Below, piece after piece: positions 33,916 to 45,707 of a stretch of 64,000 nucleotides of DNA (position 1 is its first letter; the number at the start of each line of letters is the position of its first letter). The DNA is from Phoronis australis (lineage: Eukaryota > Phoronida > Phoronidae), in NCBI GenBank assembly GCA_002633005.1, contig NMRA01000062.1, positions 419,981 through 483,980 on the forward strand, written 5' to 3'. Under the pieces are notes generated by a model. It saw only the letters and a program-made list of their open reading frames with translations, was not told the origin of the DNA and did not search any database. The translations under genes and the position numbers were made by a program.

Positions 33916-34923
33916 TCATTTTCTGCTTAAACGGCACGCCAAAGTTGTGCAGTCACGCCAGGAATATAGAAAAATTTCCACCAAGGACTGACGCAGCTTC
34001 TTACTTCCAGTTATGCAAATGATTGGTTGCACCACACAGCACGCGAACGCGAGAGTGATGGTAATAATGTAGGACAAAATCCTTGAAGAACCTGTCATCT
34101 CTAAACAGCCAGTGATTTTACAGATGGCGTCCATATTAATGACGGTAAGAAAGGGCGACCACATGAGCAAAAACGTTATGCACATGAGGAGACAAGTTTT
34201 AGCTGCTCGTACGTTGGCAAGCTGGGTACTGTCTGTGCCACTTGGTAAAATTGTGAAACGCAACTTCAGTAGCTGTAGAGCCAGAAGCAAATTGAAAACG
34301 ATGACAGTGAGGAGCGCGACTAGAATTAGGGTCATCAAACCTAGCAGCCACTCATAGGTGATGAGGTAGGTACGGAAACAGTAAACCTCAGCGACCACGG
34401 CGCCTTTGTGTCTACCGTCAAAGGTGGGTATCAATAAAACGAACACACAGATTCCCAGAACACTTGCGGCACATACTGCTGCGCTGAATTTCTTGGAAAT
34501 ACACTTCTTGTAACGGTATTTGAAAGTAGAGAAACGAACATAACGATCGAAGCTGAGTAACGCCGTCGAGCATGCTGGCAGAAGGATTGTCAGTGTTTCA
34601 AGAAGGTGTATAAAAATGCACGTGCTAGCTGAAAAAGCCGTCGGAGCACGGAGAACCTGGCGCGGTAAGTAAATAGACAATGGGCACGAGATACATCCGA
34701 CGAGCAAGTGGCTGGCATTGACACAAAGGAGGAATGGATTTCGTCTGAGATCAGGCCTAATTTTCTGCGCAATCAAAACGGCGCCGTTGAGTATGGTTAT
34801 GCAGACAGCTAAAAGAAAAATGATTGCTGTCAATAGTTCTTGGTTTAATTTCAAGGAAGTATGTACCGAGACAGAGCTTGTCGAATTCTGGTCCAAAATC
34901 GTGGTATTGTTTCTCGCGTCCAT
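33916..34923 (-). CDS. Rhodopsin-class GPCR, paralog 2 (orphan)
   Basis: A single-exon, 335-residue seven-transmembrane receptor, minus strand, starting at the ATG at 34923 (MDARNN). It is closely similar to the receptors at 25453 and 57541 throughout, including 'ACSTALLSFDRYVRF', 'YKKCISKKFSAA', 'GICVFVLLIPTFDGRH' and 'RAAKTCLLMCITFLLMWSP'. D-R-Y is at 126-128, the Cys pair is C102/C182, and W255 is in TM6. As in its paralogs, TM2 has His (72) in place of Asp and TM7 has Q-P-I-I-C (299-303) in place of NPxxY. It is the most diverged copy at the N-terminus and TM1. Ligand and coupling are unknown. Confidence 0.95.
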   Translation of the reverse strand: MDARNNTTILDQNSTSSVSVHTSLKLNQELLTAIIFLLAVCITILNGAVLIAQKIRPDLRRNPFLLCVNASHLLVGCISCPLSIYLPRQVLRAPTAFSASTCIFIHLLETLTILLPACSTALLSFDRYVRFSTFKYRYKKCISKKFSAAVCAASVLGICVFVLLIPTFDGRHKGAVVAEVYCFRTYLITYEWLLGLMTLILVALLTVIVFNLLLALQLLKLRFTILPSGTDSTQLANVRAAKTCLLMCITFLLMWSPFLTVINMDAICKITGCLEMTGSSRILSYIITITLAFACCVVQPIICITGSKKLRQSLVEIFLYSWRDCTTLACRLSRK

Positions 34924-35360
34924 TTGACACTCGTGTATCAGCGTTGTTGCTACAACCAGCGCTAGCTTATCTTTCTATCCAATCAGTCTCACCACGCTGA
35001 AGCTGCAGTTCCCCGGTCTCAACTCCTCTCTGTCTCTCTTGTCATATATATATACCCTCGACGAACGGCAGAGAACAAAAATAACTGCAAAACTGATTGG
35101 TCGACGGTGAGACTGTCGTTATCTGATTGTTTTATAAGTATACCGAACATGAAATTGATGCAGTCAACGATTAGTGTAAGTGTGCATTATGACAAAGTGG
35201 AACCTTGTACATTCACCCATAAGAACACATGCACATGCGCAGACATACGCATTGTCTGCTTTCAGTCTACTTCCGAACTGTATATCAACTTCCGGAACCC
35301 TGAAACAGATCTCTTGAACGTTAAGATCAACTTCACGAACAGTGGCGTGAGTTGCCATCC
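34924..35360 (-). promoter_or_regulatory. Duplicated 5' flank of GPCR paralog 2
   Basis: Contains the same 'TGAACGTTAAGATCAAC' block (35315-35331) as the flank of paralog 1, at nearly the same distance from the start codon, plus the 'GTCAAATG' start context. This shows shared descent of the upstream region. The following 35400-35850 shows no gene. Confidence 0.55.
35045..35055 (-). promoter_or_regulatory. Possible TATA box of GPCR paralog 2
   Basis: 'TATATATATA' about 125 bp upstream of the minus-strand ATG at 34923. The spacing would put transcription start near 35015. This is a positional guess only. Confidence 0.35.
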
Positions 35361-35854
35361 GAAAAAAGTGTTTTGCTCTGGATTGTAGATCTATGCAAGG
35401 TTTCAGAAGAATTTGATAACCACTTCACTAATACATGTATTATCCTTCAAACATAAAACAAAAACGGTTACATGTTTGAAGGTTATTCCTTAATACAGTG
35501 CTTTTCAAAAAAGTTGATTAAGGAAATGACAATCAAATGATAGGACTATGAATCACGCATGCAAAAATGGCACAGGGTGACCCGTTAGCAAAATTGCTTA
35601 AGGCATACTGAGCCCTACCATCGGCGGGCACTTTGGTAATTATGTTAACAGACTTGGCACATCCGTTTCAATCAGTGGCGAAGTCGAATGTTTTGATTTA
35701 GTTTTGAGACGAGTTTACCGTCTTAATCCGTCTATATCCACATCACCTCGTATACGGTCGATATCACCTCGCCGAGAGGTGTCGCGTTAACCTGTGAGGA
35801 AGGTGAGAAACGACTCAGCGACGTCAGTGGTTCTTCTGCAGAGTGAATATTGCT

Positions 35855-36123
35855 ATGAAGTGGTGTATCGTTCCCGCTTGTGCGAACTATGAAGCTACGA
35901 GGAAAGCGGGTATATTATATCGTTTTTGTCGATTTCCTAGAGAGCACACAATGCTTCGGAAATGGTTCGCGGTAGTGAAGAATGAAAGTACGCCGTAATA
36001 TCAATTAAGTTTGAGGCTGTGAAACTTCTCCGTGTCTGTGGCCGGCATTTCGTCTAAAGCGATTTCACTGACGATCGAATGCCGGCTTACCAAACACCTC
36101 GTGCCAGGGCAGAAAGAGACTGA
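35855..36123 (+). pseudogene. THAP zinc-finger domain pseudogene
   Basis: The ATG at 35855 opens 'MKWCIVPACANYEATRK', then 'YRFCRFPREHTMLRKWF', the start of a THAP C2CH DNA-binding domain (Cys pair, FP, Trp). A stop occurs after 47 codons. In another frame the domain continues as 'KFEAVKLLRVCGRHF' then, after a second stop, 'SDFTDDRMPAY', giving the C..H pair and the terminal AVPxx-like box. All THAP landmarks are therefore present in order but are split by one frameshift and two stops. THAP domains occur in P-element-type transposases and host factors; which this was is unknown. Confidence 0.8.
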
Positions 36124-36329
36124 GGTTGAAGTCACATGCTGTGCCTAGTCTGTTTGCGTTCGGGAGGCAAAACGACGCGGATCGGTTGTTGCTCAGTTTT
36201 TGATTATGGAGAATTGTAGCAGGCCATGAAAACATAAACAATTACAATTACAATTAATTCAAGGCATGAGGACATACCGTTTTATACAGCCTGTTTGATG
36301 ACTTACTCGTTCGTCAAGCTTCTGTTTGG

Positions 36330-36727
36330 ACCTCTGGGTGTAGGATGTTTTCGCCAGTTCTTTTTCCTAGTCTCAAAAACGTAGTAAGCAGACTTCTGTT
36401 TAGATGTGGTGCAAAATCAGGATGGTCCGTGAGACACATCTACGCTTCTCCAAGAAGGCGTTTCACTTGCGGGATTTCGTGGCAGCAAACGCAAGCGTCA
36501 GTTGTTTCCATTATCGTGCAGTTAGCACACTGACACCATGACAAATCATTCAAACGGTTTTCAGAACTATCCATATGTTCCGTTGTCTGTGCACGTTCAC
36601 GGTGCCTCTCTTGTATTTCTTGATCAGTGAATTCCGGTCCGAACTGATAGATTGTGAAACCTAAAGATCGACCTGTGAAGTGTTCGTCGGGTAAGCACTC
36701 GTCTAAGTCGGGATTGCGAGTTGCCAC
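36330..36727 (-). pseudogene. P2X7 cytoplasmic-tail-like domain, interrupted
   Basis: The minus-strand frame from 36727 gives 95 codons ending 'SWCQCANC', 'TTDACVCCHEI' and 'PQVKRLLGEA', then a TAG at 36440-36442, and continues in frame as 'MCLTDHPDFAPHLNRSLL'. The W-C-x-C-x2-C, C-x-C-C-x-E-I, and C-(I/L)-T-(D/E)-H-P-x-F motifs are hallmarks of the zinc-binding cytoplasmic tail domain of vertebrate P2X7, which also occurs as a stand-alone domain in invertebrate proteins. No P2X channel sequence is present. The single stop may be a true inactivation or an exon end; I read it as a pseudogene. It converges with the THAP remnant 200 bp away. Confidence 0.75.
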
Positions 36728-38779
36728 GGTTGGCGTTTATTATTGTGGGCTCTGTTTCAAAATGATTTATTCTCGACCTAACCAATGCTTATATAAAACT
36801 GAAACAAAGATGCAATAAACTAAATGACCAGGCACCTTCATACCGTGAATAATACACTTACAAGGAAGTCACGCGTTTCTAAAGATATCCGGGAATTTTC
36901 ACCGCTCGTCCTTCTGAGCGGCTTGTACCAGGATCAAAGAAAGCGCGGCGCCGGAATCAGGTAGAGTTGTGATGACCGCATTGCCCGATGCGAGCGAGAC
37001 CCAATTAAATGTAATTATCCGACCATAAACTGTATTAAACATCTCTGACTGTACATAATGACGAATTTTCAAAATGCATAAACCAATCATCTTCGTTATA
37101 ATTGAACACTACTGCGGTATTCAGCTGGAAAAAACAACCAAGTATGGTTTTCGATTTTTCAGTAAAAATCGATGAACTAATAATCGAAAAACTACAACAA
37201 TTAGGTACGATTGAAGATAAATTACCGTGCGTATTGATATACTCGGTGGATTTTCAAACGCTGATCAGAGTTAACAATATCACATGGATTCATTTTTTTA
37301 ATATTCTTTTAATCTCGTTTAACCAGATTTTTGACCAGGAAACAGTTGTTGTGCCCACTTTTCATTTTTTATTACTGACAAAGAGCTAGAATAGTTATAT
37401 AGTCAGTGCCACCGAAATTGTCCAGATATTCCAAATCTTCAGTTTGGTTATCAACATATTTGCACTTTTGTATATATTTTATGATTTACACGTGAAATGT
37501 TTAGTGCACCTGTAATGTGGTAAGTTAAGGGATTGGCTCACAATGAACTCAACTAATTAAGTTTAGCTGTTATGGTACTTCAAGTTCAAAACTTAGATGA
37601 AAATTTATCAACCCGTTCCCGGTAAGAAAAAAAAACAAGTAGGCAGAAGCATTAAAAATTAAATAAAGAAAACCAATATGAAACTTATCGTTCCTTTGGG
37701 AATTGGCCCTTCGTGAAGATAAACACAAGTTAACCTTTTTATAGTCATTTTGTAATATTTATAATGTACCAAGTTAAAACTACTCTCCAGAGTTGCAGGC
37801 TATAACTCTGCAAATGTCAGAGAAAACCAAAATGGGGGTACTAACAACAACCATTGTTGAGACAGTAATGCTAGCTATTACCTTTCCATTTCAGTAGCTC
37901 AGATCTACATCAATACAAAGGGCGTGCTGAATAGGCATAGTAAAAGTTGTTTGGGGCTTAGAGTATCAGAACGGACACCAGTGCAAGCGAAACATTCTCC
38001 ACATGTTGGCCGTGTGAGCGCATGCTAATTCAGTGTTTGCTGACAAAAAGGTGTTGTGAAACAATATCTCGATTGTATATCCTATGGTCAGATGTTAGGG
38101 GAATCTTTATTTAGATATTCATATACATTATTCGAATTATTGTTACTGTGCAACTTTTGCCCTGACGGTTTTGCTGTGGAAGGGTAACCTGACTTCGCGG
38201 CCCCGACGAGCTAGTAAGTAGATTTGCAGTTTTGCGTCAAAATTCACCAAAAATCACGTGCACATTATTTCTTTGGCTCACTAGTATAATCTATTCGTGA
38301 TTGGAAGTTTAGTTTCTAAAAAGTTGGCTGGTCTATGTTCATGATGTATTCAGGCCGGCCGCGATGGACCTGGTCGGGTTCCGAGCCACTGGCCGGGATA
38401 ACAAGCGTTTTTATGTGTTAAGAACTGAAAAAAAAAATCGCAAGTCTAATGTTACAACACACAGGTATGTTCTCCTGTCTGTATTTCACGGACGAATAAT
38501 TCGAATTTATCACCGAACATTGCCCAAAACGATGAATTCAACCGATAAGCTGACACCAGTAAGCGTGTTGTGAACTGCTGAACAGACTGCGTTCGAACCT
38601 CTGACGTCATTGGTTAATTTGAACACCTCCGTCTGCCGTCATGTGTCAGGTAAAAGAACCGTACTTGCTGTTATCGTATCGAGTGGAACTGTTCGATGTA
38701 AATTGATACAAAATAGGTTGTATTTTGGGTGGCATTCTCCTTTAAAGTATTCAACGCAAGTAGTAGCAAACTTTCTTTT
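36728..38779. other. Intergenic, no gene recognised
   Basis: Short frames only, including a 95-codon plus-strand frame at 37102-37389 with no family signature. No repeats from the listed families were recognised. Confidence 0.4.
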
Positions 38780-39321
38780 CAGAGAATTTCTTAATGATAG
38801 AATAAAAGTCAGCAGAATCCAGAATTTCATTTTCTACACGCATGAGCGAGTACCATTTTAAACGCTGTTACGCAGTCGTGCAGTGGAAGTGCTTTTTCAC
38901 AAGTTTCAGCCTTGAAAATGAATGTTCTCTCACACAAAAGCATGCAATTTCAATGTTTTGAAATACTGATTATTTTAAGTTGTTCGGAAATTAAATTTGT
39001 GTACAAGCCAGAAAGAGGATCACCACTGTCACCATGCTTTGACCTGGTCGCAAGGTGTTCACACTTCTTATTGAGCTCCTCAGAATTGAGTGTTTTCAAT
39101 TCACTGATCACGGAAAACAAATTTCCCATTGATAAATGTACTTCTGAACATTTTGCCAATTCAGAGATCACAGAGTCCACAAGAAGAATGGATGCTTTTA
39201 TTTTGAACTTTTCGCTTTCACTGAGAAGTAGATCCAATTTTCTGATCCGTCTTGCCTCGTAAGATTTACGATTCGCTTTCGTTGCCGCTTGGTCACATTG
39301 CTGTAATCGAAGTCGGTGCAC
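38780..39321 (-). pseudogene. hAT-superfamily transposase remnant
   Basis: The minus-strand 123-codon frame contains 'ARRIRKLDLLL', 'SEKFKIKASILLVDSVISEL', 'LFSVISELKTLNSEEL' and 'NKKCEHLA', the region preceding the hAT C-terminal dimerisation domain in ZMYM1/TTF-type relatives. A frame change near 38980 leads into 'FQNIEIACFCV', then 'SFSRLKLVKKHFHCTTA', a stop, and 'QRLKWYSLMRVENEI', which matches the hAT C-terminal block (NVEIAL...ERSFSKLKLIKNYLRSTM..RL..L..LSIE). The N-terminal RNase H part is missing. I did not find hAT terminal repeats. Confidence 0.8.
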
Positions 39322-40117
39322 CCGTTTTTTGCCTTCAATTCGTAGTCATTGAATTTATCTTCGATTTGCTGCAAAATTCTTTTCAGAGGCTAAAGGGGAC
39401 TCATGGCAACAGGAATGTTAACGCCTCCTAGCTATTGATTGATAACTTTGTTTGTTTTTTTCAACATTTCAAGAATATCAGTCCAAAGGATCATATAAAA
39501 CTTCGAACAGCATCACGGTTTGATGACCACCTCGCGTCAGACAAAACTTTGACCTTAAGGTTATTCTCTAAATATGAGGCCAGAATATCCCAGCGGTATG
39601 TAGAAGCAGAAAACATTTAACATTCTCAAGACAACACTCTGCTGCTTTCACTCCCACCATAGATTATAGACAACAGATTCGTAGCTCCGACATTTTATTG
39701 CGTAATATCCCAACGGAGGCGCCACCCTCTAAACATGGCAAACTCAGTTTCCGGTTAGTGTATTGTGACGGGAAATTCTTGCATCTATTTTACTGTCCAG
39801 TACAAGGAAAAAACAATTTCGGCATTGAAACGCTGGTCAAAGTCTTCCAATAGTAGAACTCTTGTTATCGTGAGTACTTTAGGCACCCGATCAAACAACA
39901 GTCGACCATGATTAGCAGACGACGTACTTGCCGGAAGTAAAACGTACTATGTCTGGCGGGTGTCGCTAGTTAATAGTTACGTGACTGCTTATGGGTAAGA
40001 TCACGGATTTCGTTTACTGAAAATATACGAAGTTGGCAGCCCATGTGCTATCATCTACGCTCCCACAAAGTTTAGACTGTGACAGGCACGTACAAGAGTC
40101 TTAGATAGCGAATTCAT

Positions 40118-40375
40118 TTATTTGGCGAATCCGAGCTTGTAGTCTCGTATAGCGTGCAGACATAATCGAAGCTCTGTTAGACGGTTGATCTCGTGCGAGA
40201 CGTCTGGAAAGGAATCTGTACACTTACCAAATAATAGTTTTAGTTCTTCTATTTCTTTTCGAACAAGAAAGAGAACTCGTTTCCTGATTAATTCAATAAA
40301 CTCGTCACAAATACTATTTGTTACCCTTTCCAGGATTTCCGCACATTTCCTGCCTACTAGGTAGGTGCCGCACAT
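40118..40375 (-). CDS. Unidentified 85-residue helical ORF
   Basis: An ATG-initiated minus-strand frame of 85 residues rich in Leu, Ile, Lys and Glu ('CDEFIELIRKRVLFLVRKEI', 'NRLTELRLCLHAIRDYKL'), predicted by eye to be largely helical. I recognise no family. It could be an exon, a small gene or chance. The rest of 39330-43545 holds only short frames and a low-copy repeat near 41700-41930. Confidence 0.2.
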   Translation of the reverse strand: MCGTYLVGRKCAEILERVTNSICDEFIELIRKRVLFLVRKEIEELKLLFGKCTDSFPDVSHEINRLTELRLCLHAIRDYKLGFAK

Positions 40376-41699
40376 TCAAAATCCAGACCTATGCAATACC
40401 AGGGTGATCTGGAAATGTGGATACCCGAGAAAATACCAGATGGTGAAATCTCTCATTTCTTTTGATTCCCCATCCAAAGTGATATCAAGAAGTCGAAATA
40501 TTTAGCAGAGACAATAAATGACAGGGCGAAATACCCACACGAGTTGGTGGAATGCCCCTCACCAACCCCTCTCATAGGAGATCCCCGGTGTTTACAGCGT
40601 TAGAAATCTAAGGATGAATTTATTTGAGTAATCGTTTTGAACGTGCTGTCAGTGATTCAGTTCATGAAATCACAGTTCTTTCTAAAAATAGGATGCCAGC
40701 TTTGCAATTCTTACATATACAACTGATCGATAAACAATCCACATCAACCAAACATAACATTATACTATTAGGTACATTATCCACAATGTACCCGGTAATC
40801 CCCAAGTTTTAGTCAGCAACGAATCAATCAATCTTTGATAAACAGAGATATCTTGGTTATGTAACTGTCTGTCATCACTTGGAAAACACACATTGTAACT
40901 AAACGTTTTACCCAAAGAAAGACAGATCAAATTATGACCCTAACTTTGCACACAGAGCACTTGCCAAAATATACATACTGTGAAGCACAGTTTCATTTTG
41001 GTTGATAAATGCTTCTCACAACTCAATGATATAAGAATAATGTGGCGCGTGTACACTCAACCACCATAAGCATCACATACACCACAGATCAGTATTCAAA
41101 ACATTCCCACTGAACAGAACAATGGTAGTTTACAAAATAATATCCTTTAGAGGGTGCAAAACAAGTCAGAAATGCTCTTCTCAGTTTTAACACACCTGCG
41201 ACCTTTCACCATTACTTCGAAATTTTAGGAGGATAGGGAGGGGAGACACAAGACAAATGACACAAAAACAATAGTAACGGCACTAGTATGTGGAACGTTG
41301 GTCAAATACATCCGATACAGAGCAAGTGCCGATGTCTAGGTGACAGTATCTTATTTGCCAACGTGCATCTCGTAAAAATCTGGAGGCGTATTGTTTTGGG
41401 GCAAAATCGTTCCAAAGTTGGCGCTCTGACGGCCATTTTTCAAGTTCTCGCTTAGCGGAGCTGTAGCTCTGCCTTTCTACTGATTTGGTATGATCTCAAG
41501 CACTAAAGAAATTGTAATATTCGTTTCTCGCTGTAACTTAATGTTCTTTACAACAACACTTCTTTTATTTTTTGACTTCTCATGCACTAACTTGGTGTCT
41601 TTTGACCTATCGGCACTAGGAGTAAGAAATAAAAGAAGTCCAGACCTCTTAAAATCTCAGATAACAAAAACCCGATACAGATAGCCCTTGACAAGATCT

Positions 41700-41935
41700 A
41701 TCCTTCACCAAGTTTCAGAAGAATCGGAAGAAAGACAGCAGAGCGAGGCGAAAATTCGGAAAATGGCCGCCACAGCGCCACTTTTGAACCGACTTTGGCT
41801 CAAAGCAGAAGACCTCGAGATTTTAGCGAGATGCACGTTATTTGTGAATTTCATGTAAATCTGATGAAAAATGCAACCTGTAGCGTACGTACAAGCAATG
41901 AAGCAAAAAAAAAAATGACGACGACGCAACATATT
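41700..41935 (+). repeat. Dispersed repeat R10, copy a
   Basis: Related to 52140-52320: both read '..AAAATGGCC(G/A)CCACAG', then 'GCAC(A)CGTTAT.TGT(G/A)AA' with 'TTTCATG', and an A-rich run followed by 'TGACGAC'. Diverged, with no defined ends. Confidence 0.45.
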
Positions 41936-43659
41936 TCACTTTATCAAGTAACAGTCAATCTTTATGGACAAATAAGACAATTGGCTTTCGTCAGGTAACA
42001 AAAATACAACTGCACGTGCATTCAGTACTTCTAGACGTAATAATCGAGTCTGTATCAGTCGCAAGATTCTTGACTACATTCCACGAGCCAAACAGTTGAG
42101 AAGATACTAAAGATACTAACGCTCTTCTGTATTCGGATCATAGCTTCCCATGTTACTCAAATACTTCGCGAAGAGGCGCAGCGGCGCCTAATTTCGGTTA
42201 TAGGGAGAGCTTCAACTGTAGCCGCATGGACATGAGTACGCGGATGTTATTGGCATTCCAGGTTGATTAGATTCAACCGGAACTTTTAAATAATACGCTT
42301 CCATGTACTGTTCTCCAAAATACTGTAATTATTTTTAAAATTTCCCACTTTGGCATGAGAGCATTTTTTGAAAACAACGAGGAAAACGAAAGGACGATTC
42401 AGAAAATTGTAACAGTGTTTTTGATATTTTATTTAAAAAAATGTGGTCATGTTATTGATATCAAATATTTGCTATGAATGTATCTTTCTTTTCATTAAAT
42501 TTTAATAAGACATGTCGGTGTCGGATTACGGTTTCTAGAACTTTCCAAGCTACGGAAAGTCTGGTGGCCCTAATCATTTTATAATGATAATTATTATTAT
42601 AATGTTTCCATTTCGCCACGATTCCCAGCTGCTCCACGGTAACACAACATTTAAGAAGGTCCTGAGACGATGAGACCGATCATTGAAAATTGCCAGGAAA
42701 CTAATGAATTACTGTTCCTCACTAAATGACATTTTGGCAAACCTCTTTTCTTCGAAGCAGTACCGAAAACACCCGAAAACACCCGACAACGTGTCTCGAG
42801 TTGCCCAATGGCCAAACTGCAGAGATTTATGGGTAACATTCAATTGTTTCAATGGTACGGCTTACGCGATTTTATCTATGACGTTCTTTCATATTTAATA
42901 GACAGTTAATTGAAAATGCATTATGTCGAAAATACCCCATGCCTAGCGAATTTCCGTGTGTCCAGCTTTCCAAGGAAAGACGACCTTTTGAACGAAAAGG
43001 CATCCGGTCGTTCATCACTATGTCCAAGCATATATACTAGTTATTGATGAACAAAATATGCAAGTTGTCATATTCCGACTTTCCTGACTTACTCGTGCAG
43101 TGACTGATACCGCTGTTCACTTGACATAAAATCAATAATTATTCAAAATAGATGTTTTCTAGCTGCGTCATCTGATGGTGTGACGCCCAAAATAAAAACA
43201 AACAATCTTGTTTTTGTACCTCTACTCAACTGCTTGAAGCAACTTTCGTCCTATATTGGCGTGATGCCAGAGTTGACGTAGTATCGTCCACTGTCTCCTG
43301 ATTGGCTGAAATGAGGTACAGTAAAGGCCGATGGCAGCATAAATCTCCCTCGGTCCATCATAACACCATCGGGATAGGTCCATATTTGCTAAAGAAGGAA
43401 GTTGTATAAAACTTCAGTTTGCTTGAGAGAAAACCAAAAATTGAAACAAAAGTAAGTTTGAAAATTAAAGTGACAGTTCAATAAAATCTTGATAGCAAAG
43501 TCATGTTAGAAGCAAAGACTACATATCACAATAACCCAACACTATTAGTCCGGGAGCCAGGAGGTTGAACCTGGTTTTGCCTGATATTTTTTTTTCTTCG
43601 CAGTTTCATGTAGCCTAGGGTTAAGTAACCATGATTTAAGGGGGTGACCGTTCGCAACC

Positions 43660-44330
43660 CTTGAGCATTTTTTTAAATATGCAAATTAAGGTCGCCATTA
43701 TGTAAAATTCTATTTTTGCTTATAATTTCCTTAACAAGCAATGCAGCCCGATAATTTTGACGTTTTTACTCATGTTTCCATGGTCAAAGAATTTAATAGT
43801 GCAAGTTTTTTGGTGAATAGATTGTCAATTTGCATAATTTATGCAAATTAAGGCCGCCATTATTCAAAATTCTTCTTGTGCTTAGCTCATTGTACCAGGC
43901 ACCACAGATGAACTATTATGACATTTGCACCTGTATTCTTTTGGTCAACTAGTTTAATGAAATCGCTTTGCGTGTTGTTGTATGATAAATTTGCATAATT
44001 AATGTAATTTGCAGAACTAATGCAAATTAAGGGCGCCATTATTCAAAATTTTACTTCTGTATATAGCTACTTGTGCTTATAGCCGCGGTACCAAGCACCA
44101 CAGGTAAACTCTTATGATATTTGAACCTATGTCCTTATGGTCAATTAGGTTAATGAAATCAGTTTGCAAGTTGCACAATTAATCATAATTTATGCATATC
44201 AAGGCAGCAATTGTCAAAAATTATGTTTCTGCTCGTAACTTTCTTACGGGGGGCACCACATGTAAATTGTTTTGGTATTTTTACTGATGAATTAAATGTA
44301 ATCAGTTATTACATCATAAATATAAATAAT
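43660..44330. repeat. Left arm: ~170-bp tandem monomers (about 4)
   Basis: The word 'GCAAATTAAGG(C/T)CGCCATTA' recurs at 43681, 43843, 44022 and (weakly) 44194, spacings 162, 179 and 172 bp. Between them lie 'CATGTTTCCATGGTCAA'-type and 'CCAGGCACCACAG'-type blocks. The monomers are the reverse complement of those in the right arm. Confidence 0.85.
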
Positions 44331-44599
44331 CTGTAATTTATAACACTCTATTACAAATTCTAGTTTTGTCTGATACCCAGGGTATATGCAGTAATAGATG
44401 ACCAAATTGTTTAATTGCATAAACCCAGGACAATAACCTATCGAATGGAAACCAGTCACAAGACGTTTTAAATGCCAATTCAACACTCGGAACTTGAACA
44501 CACTACAGTATAACGTGCCCAACATATTGTGCGGGGTGGAAAATTGACTCTGTAATTGTATCTACTTGAACGTCATGAAATCTTTCCTTTACAGTCATA

Positions 44600-45270
44600 C
44601 CTAATCATCACTAGTGTGCAATAGGAGCAAGTTGGACACCATGCAGAATTATAGATGGTGAGAGTCTGATTTGTTTATGGCATCTTTCTTCCATCCATAG
44701 TCTTCTGGATCTAGAGCTGATGACAATCCACTACATGACTGACTGGTAATGGGCTCTGTTTACGTTTACATTCGCTTTGAATGCCTCTGTTATCGGTGAC
44801 AGTTTGGGGGCGGACATATATTTCTTGTCATTTCTCTTCTCCATACCAGTAGTCTGGTTCCTGACATCTTCCTTATTCTCTTCATTCCAAAACAGGCACA
44901 CATACATTTAGTGGCCTGTTTCATGACATCAGAAAAATGTGCATTAAAAGTATCGATGGGAGATAGGTCATGTCCAGCCTTCAATATTTTAACGATGGAT
45001 CCCTTTCCAACTCCATAGTAGCATGCCAACGTTTTACACCCCAACAGTGCATGGGCAGGGAGGAGACCTTCACAATATCGCTACATGTTTTCACTGTTAA
45101 CTTTATGTGTTCGACTGTTCTACGCTTACTACGTGATTTCATGGTTGTGGTATTTGAAGCTGTTCCTTGTCTTAGTAATGCACACGAAGGACAAATACAT
45201 TTTTGTCATCCGAAACAACCTAAAATTTGTTTAGTTCATATGCACATTTCACGTCCTGTTAGACAATAAT
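44600..45270 (-). pseudogene. XPG/FEN1-like nuclease gene of the palindromic element, decayed
   Basis: Minus-strand reading, N to C: 'VVSDDKNVFVLRVHY' (about 45225-45269), 'EGLLPAHALLGCKTLACYYG' then 'VGKGSIVKILKAGHD' (about 44970-45070), 'KCMCACFGMKRIRKM' and 'RLLVWRREM', then after a frame change 'APKLSPITEAFKANV..RAHYQ' and 'ALDPEDYGWKKDA'. The order SDD(T/x)D..VL, HAL.GCDT, GxGKG, C..YG, LPPT..A...H..RA.YQ and YGW is that of a transposon-borne protein family common in invertebrates. Its SDDTD and GCDT..GIGKG parts resemble the acidic sites and helix-hairpin-helix of XPG nucleases. Here GCDT is GCKT, and frameshifts and stops break the gene. Confidence 0.7.
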
Positions 45271-45491
45271 GGAGCTAGCTTCTTCATGGGATGTCTCGAT
45301 CTCCAATGTCCTTGTACTATGTTAAGAGACAAGGATCTTCATCAGTGATTGCCTTCTTGTGTTCCTAACGTACTGGCAGCCTCGAAGTCTGATAACATTA
45401 TTTTCCCCGTGCTTATTGTTCCATGTACGTTAACTGTTGAAGTGGCAATCCTTTCATGCTAATGTTCACCACTGCGTCTTTGGGATGGACA

Positions 45492-45707
45492 TTAGGATCT
45501 AATAGATCGATGCTGGTATCTACTTTTGACAGATCCGTGCAATATCCTGGCCTTGTGCATCAAGACGTGTCTTACTTTCTTCTGTGTGATAAGTTTTAGT
45601 ACAGAATCTAATGTTACAGCTCTCCATCTCTCCAAGATCTGTTTCAATCTTCTAGGACAAATGACAACTTCGTGCCCAAAGCTTAAGATTCTCTTCTTTG
45701 ATGGCAA
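45492..45707 (-). other. Unidentified ORF in the core of the palindromic element
   Basis: A 71-codon minus-strand frame upstream of the XPG-like part, containing 'RRLKQILERWRAVTLDSVLK'. It may be an N-terminal piece of the same decayed gene, but I cannot match it to a family. Confidence 0.3.

Noticed and set aside
38565-38600. B-box-like GTTCGAACC near 38590
   Set aside because: No tRNA fold around it.
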